This document shows positions 24,731 through 32,747 of a stretch of 64,000 nucleotides of DNA, piece after piece. The notes under the pieces are model-generated. The model did no database searches, had not been told where the DNA came from, and saw only the letters and a list, made by a program, of their open reading frames with translations. Origin of the DNA: Catenuloplanes niger (lineage in GTDB: Bacteria; Actinomycetota; Actinomycetes; Mycobacteriales; Micromonosporaceae); assembly GCF_031458255.1 (NCBI RefSeq), contig NZ_JAVDYC010000001.1, forward strand, positions 1,302,001 to 1,366,000, written 5' to 3'. The number at the start of each line of letters is the position of its first letter. Positions within the stretch are counted from its first letter, which is position 1. The position numbers were made by a program, and so were the translations under genes.

Positions 24731-25975
24731 TCAGGCGACCGTGACCGGGTGCCGGACCTGGGCGCCGAACAGGTAGCCCAGCGTGTTGTGCGGCACCGTC
24801 GCCGGGTGGGTCGCGCCGGTCACGTCGGTGGCGCGGGCGATCAGCGTGTGCGGCCCGGTGCCGGCCGGCGTCCAGTCGATCCGCCAGCGCTGCCAGGCGT
24901 TCGGCAGGTTCGGGCCGGTGGCCCGCGCGCGCCGCCAGGTCGTGCCGCCGTCCGTGCTGACGTCGACGTGCCGGATCGGCCCGTTCGCCGACCAGGAGCG
25001 GCCGGTGAGCGTGGTGCGGGCCGGCGGCAGCGTGGCACCCCAGGCCAGCTCGAACGCGCTCTTCACCACCTGCTCGTCGATCAGCGTGCCGTCGGCCGGG
25101 TGATCCGCGCCGAACAGCCGGTAGAACTGCGTGTTCCACGGCGAGAACAGCGGCTCCGCGGCCACCTCGATCGCGCCCACCCACTTGATCGACGAGATGC
25201 CGATCCAGGACGGTACGACCACGCGCAGCGGAGCGCCGTGGTCCGGCGGCAGCGGTGCGCCGTTGAGCTCCCAGGCGAGCAGCACGTCGTCCAGCGCCTT
25301 GCCGACCGGCAGCGGGCGGCGCACCGGCCCGAGGTCGACACCGCCGCTGACGAAGTTCGCGTCCAGACCCTGCGGCTGCACGTCGACCGCGTCCCGGCGC
25401 AGGCCGGCCGCGCGCAGCACGGTGCCGAGCCGGACGCCCTGCCAACGGCCGACGCCGATCGCGCCGAGCTTCCACGCCGTACCGGAGACGGTCTGGCCCT
25501 GCTGCGTGGTGAAGAAGCTGCGCGCGTTGCCGGCGCACTCGACCGCCGCCGTGATCGTCTCCTGCGGCAGCCGCCTGAGCTGGTCGAGGCTGAACTCCGC
25601 GGGCGCGCGCAGTCCACTGCCGAAGAGCCGCAGCCGGTACGCGGCCGGATCGATGATCGGCGTGCTGGTGTGGTTGCGCACGAAGAAGCGGTCGACCGGC
25701 ACCAGGTAGCCGGTGTCCCGCAGCGCCTCCCACCGGGTCTCCGCGTTCGTCCCGAAGACCGTGAACAGTTCCGGCGGCAGCGGTTTCACGATCGGCCCGT
25801 CCGCCCGGGCCGTCCCGGCCGCGGCACCGCCACCCAGGGCACCGCCACCCAGTGCGGTGCCGACCCCGACCGCCGCGGCGAGCCGCATCAGGTCGCGCCG
25901 GGTGAAGCCGCGTCCGCTCGCCCGGCCGTCCCGCCACTGCTCCAGCCGTACCCGGTCGTAGGTCGCCTCGTTCAT
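24731..25975 (-). CDS. Tat-exported molybdopterin-dependent sulfite oxidase-like enzyme
   Basis: A 414-residue oxidoreductase. A twin-arginine signal (FTRRDLMRLAAAVG, about 24-55) precedes the mature enzyme. The sulfite-oxidase molybdopterin domain includes FFVRNHTSTP and the Mo-ligand cysteine in VECAGNARSFF; a C-terminal Mo-co dimerisation beta-sandwich contains GRSWSANGPIRHVDVSTDGG. It lacks a heme domain, as in bacterial SorA/SoxC-like proteins. It probably oxidises sulfite or a related compound outside the membrane, with an unknown electron acceptor; no cytochrome gene is adjacent. The ATG at 25975 has AGGAGG 7 nt upstream. Confidence 0.9.
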   Translation of the reverse strand: MNEATYDRVRLEQWRDGRASGRGFTRRDLMRLAAAVGVGTALGGGALGGGAAAGTARADGPIVKPLPPELFTVFGTNAETRWEALRDTGYLVPVDRFFVRNHTSTPIIDPAAYRLRLFGSGLRAPAEFSLDQLRRLPQETITAAVECAGNARSFFTTQQGQTVSGTAWKLGAIGVGRWQGVRLGTVLRAAGLRRDAVDVQPQGLDANFVSGGVDLGPVRRPLPVGKALDDVLLAWELNGAPLPPDHGAPLRVVVPSWIGISSIKWVGAIEVAAEPLFSPWNTQFYRLFGADHPADGTLIDEQVVKSAFELAWGATLPPARTTLTGRSWSANGPIRHVDVSTDGGTTWRRARATGPNLPNAWQRWRIDWTPAGTGPHTLIARATDVTGATHPATVPHNTLGYLFGAQVRHPVTVA

Positions 25976-26353
25976 CGAAGACCCTCCTGTCCGTTTCCGG
26001 ATAGACAACCACACCTACCGGCTCGATAGGAATAGCGACGGGGTGTACGTCGAGCGCCGCACGAGGCACAGAACGGGCCGCCACGGGCCGCCGAGGCGGA
26101 TCCGGCCGGGTCGCACGCGCGGGAGATGCGGGAACCAGCGCGTACCAGATGACGCCTGAGCTGGGTATCCGCCGTTCCGGTGGGGCGATCGACCGTTATC
26201 CGGACTTCAGGGTACGGGCGGCCAATTCTCGCCGTTCGATTTCGATCCCCGTGGACGTCATGCAAGGCTGCGCTGAGCCGTCCCAAGATCCACTCACGGA
26301 CGGTAGTCGCACGGAAGCGAAAAGGCAACAGAACCGAGCGGGGAAGAAAAAGT
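25976..26353. other. 378-bp divergent intergenic region
   Basis: Lies between the start of the sulfite-oxidase-like gene (minus) and the Roadblock-like gene (plus). It must hold both promoters, but I cannot assign hexamers with confidence. Composition drops in GC near 26220-26350. No gene, repeat or strong palindrome found. Confidence 0.4.
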
Positions 26354-26725
26354 ATGGCCAGCATCGACATCGCACTGAAGGAAGCCATGACGATCGACGG
26401 CGCCATCGGCGTCGCGCTCGTCGACTACACCAGCGGCCTGACGCTCGGTGTGCTGGGCGGCGGCACGATCGACATGACGGTCGCCGCGGCCGGCAACACC
26501 GACGTGGTGCGCGCCAAGCTGCGCACCCTGGAGATGCTGGGCCTTTCGGACGGCATCGAGGACCTGCTGATCACACTCGACACCCAGTACCACCTGATCC
26601 GGCTGATGCAGCCCCGGCGCCCGGGTGAGGCGCTGCTGCTCTACATGGTGCTGGACCGCAGCCGGGCCAACCTCGGCCTGGCCCGGCACCGCCTGCGCCG
26701 CGTCGAGGCGGAACTCGAGGTCTGA
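26354..26725 (+). CDS. Roadblock/LC7-like small protein
   Basis: A 123-residue cytoplasmic protein without signal or membrane segment. The N-terminal half (LKEAMTIDGAIGVALVDYTS, then GLTLGVLGGG) resembles the alpha-beta start of Roadblock/LC7 domains, which partner small Ras-like GTPases such as MglA in bacteria; the region LGLSDGIEDLLITLDTQYHL continues the fold. The family call is moderate. The start is the ATG at 26354 after a purine run (GGGGAAGAAAAAGT); the frame is open further upstream but without a site. No GTPase gene is nearby. A proline-rich membrane protein follows 141 bp downstream. Confidence 0.65.
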   Translation: MASIDIALKEAMTIDGAIGVALVDYTSGLTLGVLGGGTIDMTVAAAGNTDVVRAKLRTLEMLGLSDGIEDLLITLDTQYHLIRLMQPRRPGEALLLYMVLDRSRANLGLARHRLRRVEAELEV

Positions 26726-26866
26726 CCGGTACGACGGCGGGCGTGCCGCAGATCACCTGAGCGCGCCCGCCGACGCATTGACAATCCACAGTGACACGCC
26801 GACCATTTCCTGGTTCGCGGTCTACGCCGCCGGACAGCAGAACCTGGATCGACGTGGGAGCGTTCG

Positions 26867-28027
26867 GTGACCGGACCGGGAAGGACTCCCGCGGAGCAGG
26901 ACGCCGACCGACGTCCACCGCTGCAGCGCGCGATCCCGCTGCGCGGCCTGGCCTCCCCGGACGCGCCGGACGCACCGTCCGAGGACTCGGGCTCCTGGGG
27001 CGCGCCGAAGCTTCCCTCCTGGCCCGCGCACCCGGCCCCGGCCGGCACCGCGCCACCGCCCGAGGACCCCGGACCGGCCACCGCCGTGACCACCTCGCCG
27101 CCGCCACCCGCGCCGCCGCTGCCCGCGCCGCTTCCGCCCGCGCCCTTGCCGTCCGCGCCGCTGCCGCCCGCGGCCGGCGCGGTTCCCGCGGCCCCGGCCG
27201 TCGCCGGCCCGCCGGACGCGGCCCACGGCACCCGGCATGACCTGCCCCCGGAGAGCGCGGAGACCACCGCCGGGCTGGTGGTGACGGAGACGCCGCTCGC
27301 GACGGCCGGCGCCCGGGCGGTGCCGCACCCGCGACTGTGGCTGGTGCCGCTGGTCCTGATCGGCGCCATCGTGATCGCCGCGGCCGCGCTCGCCGGCCGT
27401 GGACCGGCCCCGGACGGCGCGGACACACCGGTCGCGATCCCGCCGGCCACGTTCGGCACACCCGCGACCGGCCAGGTCACGATCATCACGCCGTCGGCCG
27501 GGCCGAGTGCGGCCACGCCGTCCGCCAGCCCGACGCCGTCACCGGCCGCGCCGACCCGGACCGCGCCGGCCACCCCCACCCCGGCCCGCAGCACGGCGGC
27601 CGCCGCGGCACCGGCACCCGCCACCCAGCCGCCGGCGGCCACCGGCCCGATCACCGGGTACTCCGCGTGCACCACCGGCAGCACCGCGGTCCTCGCCGTC
27701 ACGTTCACGAAGCCGTTCGACTGGCACCACGCCTACCTCGACGTCGACGGCAACGCCTCGACCGGCTACGACGTGCCCGACATCGGCGGCCGGCTCGGCG
27801 CCGACTACATGGTGGAGAACGACGGCTTCTTCCGCGCGAACGACGCCGAGTGGGACTGGTCCGAGATCGAGGACAGCGGCCTGCAGACCTCCCGCACCGG
27901 CGGCACGTACCGCTGGCAGCTCCCCCGCTCGGCGCTGCCCACCACCGCCCCGCTCCGGGTCGTCTTCCACGGCGCCGGCGACACCCCGGACACCAACACC
28001 CCGATCATCACCGCCGGCTCCTGCTGA
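26867..28027 (+). CDS. Proline-rich single-pass membrane protein with extracytoplasmic beta domain
   Basis: A 386-residue protein. A Pro/Ala-rich cytoplasmic region (about 1-155) is followed by one membrane helix (about 158-180, LWLVPLVLIGAIVIAAAALA), a Pro/Thr/Ala-rich extracytoplasmic stalk (about 185-265), and a compact C-terminal domain (about 268-386) with two cysteines (YSACTTGS and the final SC) and FDWHHAYLDVDGNASTGY, reminiscent of a carbohydrate- or calcium-binding beta-sandwich. Probably an envelope protein; no enzyme motif seen. GTG start. It follows the Roadblock-like gene, with a possible 9-bp stem between them (26735-26772). Confidence 0.78.
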   Translation: MTGPGRTPAEQDADRRPPLQRAIPLRGLASPDAPDAPSEDSGSWGAPKLPSWPAHPAPAGTAPPPEDPGPATAVTTSPPPPAPPLPAPLPPAPLPSAPLPPAAGAVPAAPAVAGPPDAAHGTRHDLPPESAETTAGLVVTETPLATAGARAVPHPRLWLVPLVLIGAIVIAAAALAGRGPAPDGADTPVAIPPATFGTPATGQVTIITPSAGPSAATPSASPTPSPAAPTRTAPATPTPARSTAAAAAPAPATQPPAATGPITGYSACTTGSTAVLAVTFTKPFDWHHAYLDVDGNASTGYDVPDIGGRLGADYMVENDGFFRANDAEWDWSEIEDSGLQTSRTGGTYRWQLPRSALPTTAPLRVVFHGAGDTPDTNTPIITAGSC

Positions 28028-28041
28028 CCGGCCCGGCCCGA

Positions 28042-28078
28042 CGCATCCGGCCGCCGGTGCTGCGGGCGGCCGGATGCG
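28042..28078. terminator. 14-bp stem bidirectional terminator
   Basis: CGCATCCGGCCGCC (28042-28055) pairs perfectly with GGCGGCCGGATGCG (28065-28078) across a 9-nt loop. It sits between the ends of two convergent genes (stops at 28027 and 28092), so it can serve both. Confidence 0.85.
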
Positions 28079-28091
28079 CTGTAGGCGGGGG

Positions 28092-29108
28092 TTACTTCGC
28101 GGCGGTGGCCAGGGCCTGCCTGACCGCCGCGGCCACCCGGGCGTCCTCGCGCGCCCGGCGGCGGTGGCGCAGCCGGACGGTGAGTGTCAGGAGGGCGGCC
28201 AGGAGCACGAGCGCGAGCAGGAGCAGCCACGGTACGGCCCAGGTCGTCGCCTCGGCGGAGACCGGTGCCAGCATCGAGCGGGAGCCGGACGGGTCGATGA
28301 TCAGCGGGGTCAGCGTGGTGGTGCCGGTCAGCAGCAGCGCCGCGGGGACGTCCGCGACCGGCACGGTGACCGGCCAGGACTCGCCGGGCAGCAGCTCCGG
28401 CGGGGCCGCGATGTCGCCGGCGTCGGAGCGGAACCAGCCGAACGGGCCGGCCACGGACGCGGCCTGGGTCGCGGACAGCGTGGTGTTGCCGGTGTTCTCG
28501 ATCGTGTACGACACCGTGGCCGCGCCGCCCGCGAACGGGTTCCACGAGCCGTCGTAGGAGACGCGCATGCCGGAGACCGCGAGCGACGGCGCCAGCTCGC
28601 CACCGACGCGCAGCGTGATCCGGATGCCGAGGCGGCGTTCCACATTGACCTGCTGGGTGGTGTCCGGGCTGGTCAGCGACGTGACGATGCCACCGACGTA
28701 GTCGCCGGGCGTGGCGTCGGCCGGCACCGCGACGGTGAACGGCACGTCCGCGGTGGTGCCCGGCTGGACGGTGACCGTGCCGCCGGACGATGCCCACGCC
28801 CCGACGCCGGTCTGCGGCACGTCCCGGTTGCGCAGGTCGAGCCCGCCCTCGCCGGTGGTGAAGCCGTCCGCGGCGTACACGGTCAGGGTCAGCGCCGTGG
28901 TGCCGCGGTTGGCGACGACCATGGCGTCGGAAACCGTACCGCCGGGGTTGATGGCGTAGCTGTAGCTGGACCGGTCGGCGCCGAGGCTGTTCGAGGCGGT
29001 CCGCACCGTCCAGGTCACGTCGCCCTCCTCGGCCATCGCCGGGGTGGCCCACAGGCCGGCCGAGACGGCGGCCGCGAGCACGGCCAGGACGGTGTTCTTC
29101 CAACGCAT
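28092..29108 (-). CDS. DUF916-like (WxL-interacting) exported membrane-anchored protein
   Basis: A 338-residue protein with a signal peptide (about 1-26, cleaving near PAMA-EEG), two immunoglobulin-like beta domains (about 27-265; AINPGGTVSDAMVVANRG, GDYVGGIVTSLTS), then a C-terminal membrane helix (about 285-310) and a basic cytoplasmic tail. The NPG-x-T-x-D start is characteristic of DUF916, known in Gram-positive bacteria as a peptidoglycan- or WxL-protein-interacting domain. It is likely a cell-wall-facing accessory protein. It is downstream of, and on the same strand as, the secreted phosphatase gene. Confidence 0.85.
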   Translation of the reverse strand: MRWKNTVLAVLAAAVSAGLWATPAMAEEGDVTWTVRTASNSLGADRSSYSYAINPGGTVSDAMVVANRGTTALTLTVYAADGFTTGEGGLDLRNRDVPQTGVGAWASSGGTVTVQPGTTADVPFTVAVPADATPGDYVGGIVTSLTSPDTTQQVNVERRLGIRITLRVGGELAPSLAVSGMRVSYDGSWNPFAGGAATVSYTIENTGNTTLSATQAASVAGPFGWFRSDAGDIAAPPELLPGESWPVTVPVADVPAALLLTGTTTLTPLIIDPSGSRSMLAPVSAEATTWAVPWLLLLALVLLAALLTLTVRLRHRRRAREDARVAAAVRQALATAAK

Positions 29109-29174
29109 GACGGGGTTCCTAACCGGGAAGGCGGGGCGGGCACCGGGCCCACCCCGCCGACTTCGACGAAACGA

Positions 29175-31088
29175 TCAGCTGCTCAGCGCGGTGATCGTCA
29201 GGGTGGTGCGGTACGAGCCCTTGTCGACCTCGCCCGGGATCCTCAGGTCCAGGTCGGCGCCGACCTTCGCGGAGCCACGCTCGTGACCCTGCGCGGCCGA
29301 GGCCAGTCCGCGCGAGACGGACAGGCCGTCACCACCGGCGGTGTACGCGGACGGCGCCACCGGCCCGGCCACGGCCCCCGCGCCGGCGGTGATCACCTTC
29401 GGCGCCCAGCCGAGGTAGGCACCCGAGAACGACTTGTCGCCGTCCACGAAGTCGCCCACGCCGGCCGAGATCGACCACGGCGCCAGCGAGCGACGCGTGT
29501 CCGTGACCAGGATCGGGTTGATCTGGCCGGACGCCGCGAAGTAGGTCGTGTCGACCTCCCGCGCCGTACCCAGGTCGACCAGGCCGTTGTAGCCGTCGAT
29601 CGTCCACCCGAACTCGCCGGGCGCCGCCGTCGGCACGTTGACCTGGATCTGCTGGTTGTCACCGTGGTACGGGCGGACCGTCACGGAGTCGACCAGCGAG
29701 CCGACCGGCGCGTCGCCCTTGGCCTGGCTGCGCACGGTCTCGACGACCAGTTCGTCGTTGCGCACCTTCACCTTGGTGTAGCTGCGCACCTTCTCCTGGC
29801 TCTGGACCGAGTTGTACCAGTAGTTCTCCGGCTTCAGCGGGTCCGGCCCGTTGGTGCCGCTCGCGTCCGGCTTGGTGATGTCGTAGTACTTCGAGCCCGA
29901 GGCCGAGTTCGAGGTCACGTAGATGACACCACCGGGGCCGGGGAAGACCTCGGCCGCGTTCGGCTGCTCGTCGGGGTTCTCCTTGACGCCGTTCTTGATC
30001 GAGTAGCTGCGCGAGTACGCGTGGTCGTGGCCCTGGAGCACCAGGTCGACGCCGAGCGTGGAGAAGGCGGTCGGGAAGTCGTTCCGCCGGACCTTGGCGT
30101 CGCCGTCCTTGGCGTGCGCCGCGGGCGAGTAGATGGCGTGGTGGTAGACCAGCACCGTCCACTTCGCCTTGGCGCCGTGCTGCCGGATCGTCTCGGTCAC
30201 GTACTGCAGGTGCGCCTCGTCGCCGCCGCCGCCCTGCGAGGTGGCGTAGGAGTTGCTGTTCAGGTCGATGAACAGCGTGTCCTTGTAGATGAACCAGTAG
30301 TCGCCACCGGAGGTGTTCGACGCCGGGTTGCCGTTGGCGTAGTACCTGCCCGAGTAGTCCGTGTTCGGGGTGAACATGTGCTGCTCGTACGCCTTGGAGC
30401 CGACGTCGTGGTTGCCGATGGTGGCGGCCCACGGGTACTGACGCAGCTGGTCCGGCGCGAGGAACGCCGACCACTGCGCCTCGTTGCCCGCGGTCTCGAC
30501 CTGGTCGCCGCCGGACACCAGAAGTTCGGCGTCCGGGTTGGCGGCCAGCGACACCTTCATCGTGTCCGCCCAGCCGGCCTGGTCGTTGGCCAGGTTGCCG
30601 GACGCCCCGATCTGCGGGTCGCCGTAGAACAGGAAGTCGTAGTCGCCCTCGAAGTCCTGCGTCTTGAACGAGTACGTCGGGGACCAGTTCCCCGCCGCAC
30701 CGACCCGGTACGAGTACGCGGTGTGCTCCGCGAGCCCGGTGATCGTCGCGTGCCGGTTGAAGCCGCCGCTGGCCGCGACGTTCGCTCCACCGATCGCCGC
30801 GATCGACGACGCATCCGCCGGGAACTCGCCGTCCTTCACCCGCGCGGTCGGCGTGAGCTGGATGGACTGCGACGTGTCCGCGGACGAGTACCAGGTCACG
30901 ATGCGCTGGGTCTCGTCCGCACCCACCCCGAGGATGATGCCGCTCAGCGTGGCGGCGTCGGCCGCGAACACGGGGTTGCCGAGTCCGCCGCCGAGGGCCC
31001 CGGCGAGGCCCACGAACGCCGCGGCGAACCCTGCGGTCGCCCGGCGCCCCGCGAGGCCGGAGCCCCGCGAGAGGTTGCTGTTTCTCAT
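29175..31088 (-). CDS. Secreted purple-acid-phosphatase-type metallophosphoesterase
   Basis: A 637-residue exported enzyme. A signal peptide (about 1-40) is followed by a fibronectin-like N-terminal domain (about 45-130; ATITGLAEHTAYSYRVGAAG) and a calcineurin-type metallophosphoesterase domain (about 135-400) with the metal-site blocks YGDPQIG, SGGDQVE, IGNHDVG, LVYHHAIYS and LQGHDHAYSR. An extra C-terminal region of about 200 residues follows, ending in a beta-rich module. It hydrolyses phosphomonoesters or diesters outside the cell. The ATG at 31088 has AGGAAG about 9 nt upstream. A PHO-box-like direct repeat at 31155-31176 suggests induction by phosphate starvation. Confidence 0.9.
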   Translation of the reverse strand: MRNSNLSRGSGLAGRRATAGFAAAFVGLAGALGGGLGNPVFAADAATLSGIILGVGADETQRIVTWYSSADTSQSIQLTPTARVKDGEFPADASSIAAIGGANVAASGGFNRHATITGLAEHTAYSYRVGAAGNWSPTYSFKTQDFEGDYDFLFYGDPQIGASGNLANDQAGWADTMKVSLAANPDAELLVSGGDQVETAGNEAQWSAFLAPDQLRQYPWAATIGNHDVGSKAYEQHMFTPNTDYSGRYYANGNPASNTSGGDYWFIYKDTLFIDLNSNSYATSQGGGGDEAHLQYVTETIRQHGAKAKWTVLVYHHAIYSPAAHAKDGDAKVRRNDFPTAFSTLGVDLVLQGHDHAYSRSYSIKNGVKENPDEQPNAAEVFPGPGGVIYVTSNSASGSKYYDITKPDASGTNGPDPLKPENYWYNSVQSQEKVRSYTKVKVRNDELVVETVRSQAKGDAPVGSLVDSVTVRPYHGDNQQIQVNVPTAAPGEFGWTIDGYNGLVDLGTAREVDTTYFAASGQINPILVTDTRRSLAPWSISAGVGDFVDGDKSFSGAYLGWAPKVITAGAGAVAGPVAPSAYTAGGDGLSVSRGLASAAQGHERGSAKVGADLDLRIPGEVDKGSYRTTLTITALSS

Positions 31089-31154
31089 CGGCTGTTTCTT
31101 CCTCATTTCCAGATGAGAGTGTGGTGCTGAAAAAGCGTTGATCAACTTGGCGGT

Positions 31155-31176
31155 ACGTGATGAACCGTTCATGAAC
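31155..31176 (-). promoter_or_regulatory. PHO-box-like 11-bp direct repeat upstream of the phosphatase
   Basis: On the minus strand, GTTCATGAACG (31166-31176) is followed directly by GTTCATCACGT (31155-31165). Two 11-bp units each starting GTTCA match the actinobacterial PhoP-binding pattern (GTTCACC plus 4 nt). The element lies 67 bp upstream of the phosphatase start, a suitable activator position, and overlaps the stop of the gene upstream. Confidence 0.6.
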
Positions 31177-31903
31177 CGGGCCGGGCGGAGCGGTGGCGTA
31201 CCCAGGAAGAGCTGTGCCCCTGTGACGCGCGTGACCTGGCCCGGCGGCGGAAAAGCAGCACCGGCACCGCGACCACGGCCACGGTCGGTGCGGCGGCGTA
31301 CACCCAAGGGTTACGCCACCACCGCGTCCCGGTGGAGAACTCGGGCTCGGCCGCGGTCAGCGCGACGCTGCCGCTGCGTCCGTCCAGTGTGTACGTGACC
31401 CGCGTCGTGGTGTCCCGCACGTACTCCTCGGAGTCCGGGAACAGCCCGCTGCGGATCGCGTGCCCACCGCCGGCCGGGCAGTCCCAGACCAACGGCAGCA
31501 TCGCGTACGGCACGCCCTCCCGCTCGCCGATCGTGATCGCACCGGCGCCCTCCGCGGCACACGCGCGCCCACCGGCCGTGACCGTGAACCGCTCCGACAC
31601 GTACCCGACGATCGTGTCCCGGTGGTGGTTGACGGCCACGGCCTGGGCTTCGGTGTCACCGGCCTGGAACGCGGCGTCCCCCTCGCGGAACAGCGGGTCG
31701 TTCCCCATGAAGTCGGCCGCGGACACGAACAGCAGGTCGTACTCCAGGTGCAGGTCCGTGCGGATCCGGTCCGCGCCGTGGGCCCGGTCCGCGGTCACGT
31801 CGACGTAGACGGTGGAGGTGAACCCGTGCGCCCGCGCCGGTGCGGCGACGAGAACGGCGAGCGCCACCGCGGTGAGGCCGAGAGCGGCTGCGCGATTGAA
31901 CAT
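31169..31903 (-). CDS. Exported membrane-anchored protein resembling a HupE/UreJ-type ectodomain
   Basis: A 244-residue protein: signal peptide (about 1-26, cleaving near ARA-HGF), an extracytoplasmic domain (about 27-205) with TSTVYVDVTADR, EYDLLFVSAADFMGNDPLF, GVPYAMLPLVWDCP and SGLFPDSEEYV, then one membrane helix (about 212-232) and an Arg-rich tail. The ectodomain resembles, from memory, the exported part that precedes HupE/UreJ-like membrane domains in actinobacteria, but here the multi-helix part is absent. The ATG at 31903 lacks a clear ribosome site; an upstream alternative would spoil the signal peptide. Possibly co-transcribed with the phosphatase. Confidence 0.72.
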   Translation of the reverse strand: MFNRAAALGLTAVALAVLVAAPARAHGFTSTVYVDVTADRAHGADRIRTDLHLEYDLLFVSAADFMGNDPLFREGDAAFQAGDTEAQAVAVNHHRDTIVGYVSERFTVTAGGRACAAEGAGAITIGEREGVPYAMLPLVWDCPAGGGHAIRSGLFPDSEEYVRDTTTRVTYTLDGRSGSVALTAAEPEFSTGTRWWRNPWVYAAAPTVAVVAVPVLLFRRRARSRASQGHSSSWVRHRSARPGS

Positions 31904-32035
31904 GAGAGAGCACGCTGCACCCCGCGGATTAACAAGATCCAGATCGCGGGAGAACGGTTGGCGACAAGCCTTTCGGAGCACGCGCCCGCCGGAGTAGTAA
32001 GGACCCGCACCTGCCCGCCTGCCCGAGGAAAACCC

Positions 32036-32698
32036 GTGCGACTCCGGTCATTGGCCCTGCTCACCGCCGTGCTCGTCACCGCCTCCGGCTGCGGCACCGG
32101 CGACGACTGGGCAGCGGGACCGCACCCGTCACCGGCACCGGTCGGCTCGCTCGGCCCCGGCTTCACCGACCCGTCCGCGCCGCCCACCCCGGCCGGCACG
32201 GTCACGCCGGCCCCCGGCTCCTGGTCCGGCGTACGCCCGTCCGCGGACTACCGCGTCGTGCTGCTCACCGCCGGCACGGACGCGCCGTCCGCCGCCGTCA
32301 TCGACGCCGTCGAGGCATGGGCCGACGCGGAGGACGTCGACCTGCGCACCGTCGACGCGACCGCCCACCACGTGGACGGCATCGTCGAGGCGATCGAGAT
32401 GCGCCCCGACCTGATCGTCAGCGCCGGCAACGACCTCGTCGACGCCCTCGCCGTGGTCACCGCCAGCCACCTCGACCGGCAGTTCCTCGTCGTCGGCGCC
32501 GAACTGCCCGAACCCACCGGCAACGTCACCTCGGTGGGCTGGACCGGCGCCTCCTTCCGCGGCACCGGCAACGGCTCCGCCACCATGTTCGACCCGGCCT
32601 CGTTCACCCCCGACCGCTGCGCCGCCGCGATCCGCGCCGGCGTCGCCGCCGTGCTGCACGATGTGACCGGCGTCGTCATCTGGATGGACAGGTTCTGA
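32036..32698 (+). CDS. Lipoprotein resembling a BMP-type substrate-binding protein
   Basis: A 220-residue exported protein with signal and lipobox MRLRSLALLTAVLVTASGC (Cys at about 19), a Pro-rich linker (about 25-65), then an alpha/beta domain (YRVVLLTAGTDAPSAAVIDA, DLIVSAGNDLVDALAVVTA, FLVVGAELPEP) resembling part of basic membrane protein/periplasmic-binding folds. It is shorter than a complete binding protein (usually over 300 residues), so it may be a single lobe or a divergent relative. No ABC transporter genes are nearby. The GTG at 32036 follows GAGGAAAA. Convergent with the phosphatase gene at 32748. Confidence 0.75.
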   Translation: MRLRSLALLTAVLVTASGCGTGDDWAAGPHPSPAPVGSLGPGFTDPSAPPTPAGTVTPAPGSWSGVRPSADYRVVLLTAGTDAPSAAVIDAVEAWADAEDVDLRTVDATAHHVDGIVEAIEMRPDLIVSAGNDLVDALAVVTASHLDRQFLVVGAELPEPTGNVTSVGWTGASFRGTGNGSATMFDPASFTPDRCAAAIRAGVAAVLHDVTGVVIWMDRF

Positions 32699-32747
32699 GG
32701 TCCGCTCACCCCGTCCGCCCTCGGTGGGCGAGCCGCGGCGAGGCGGG

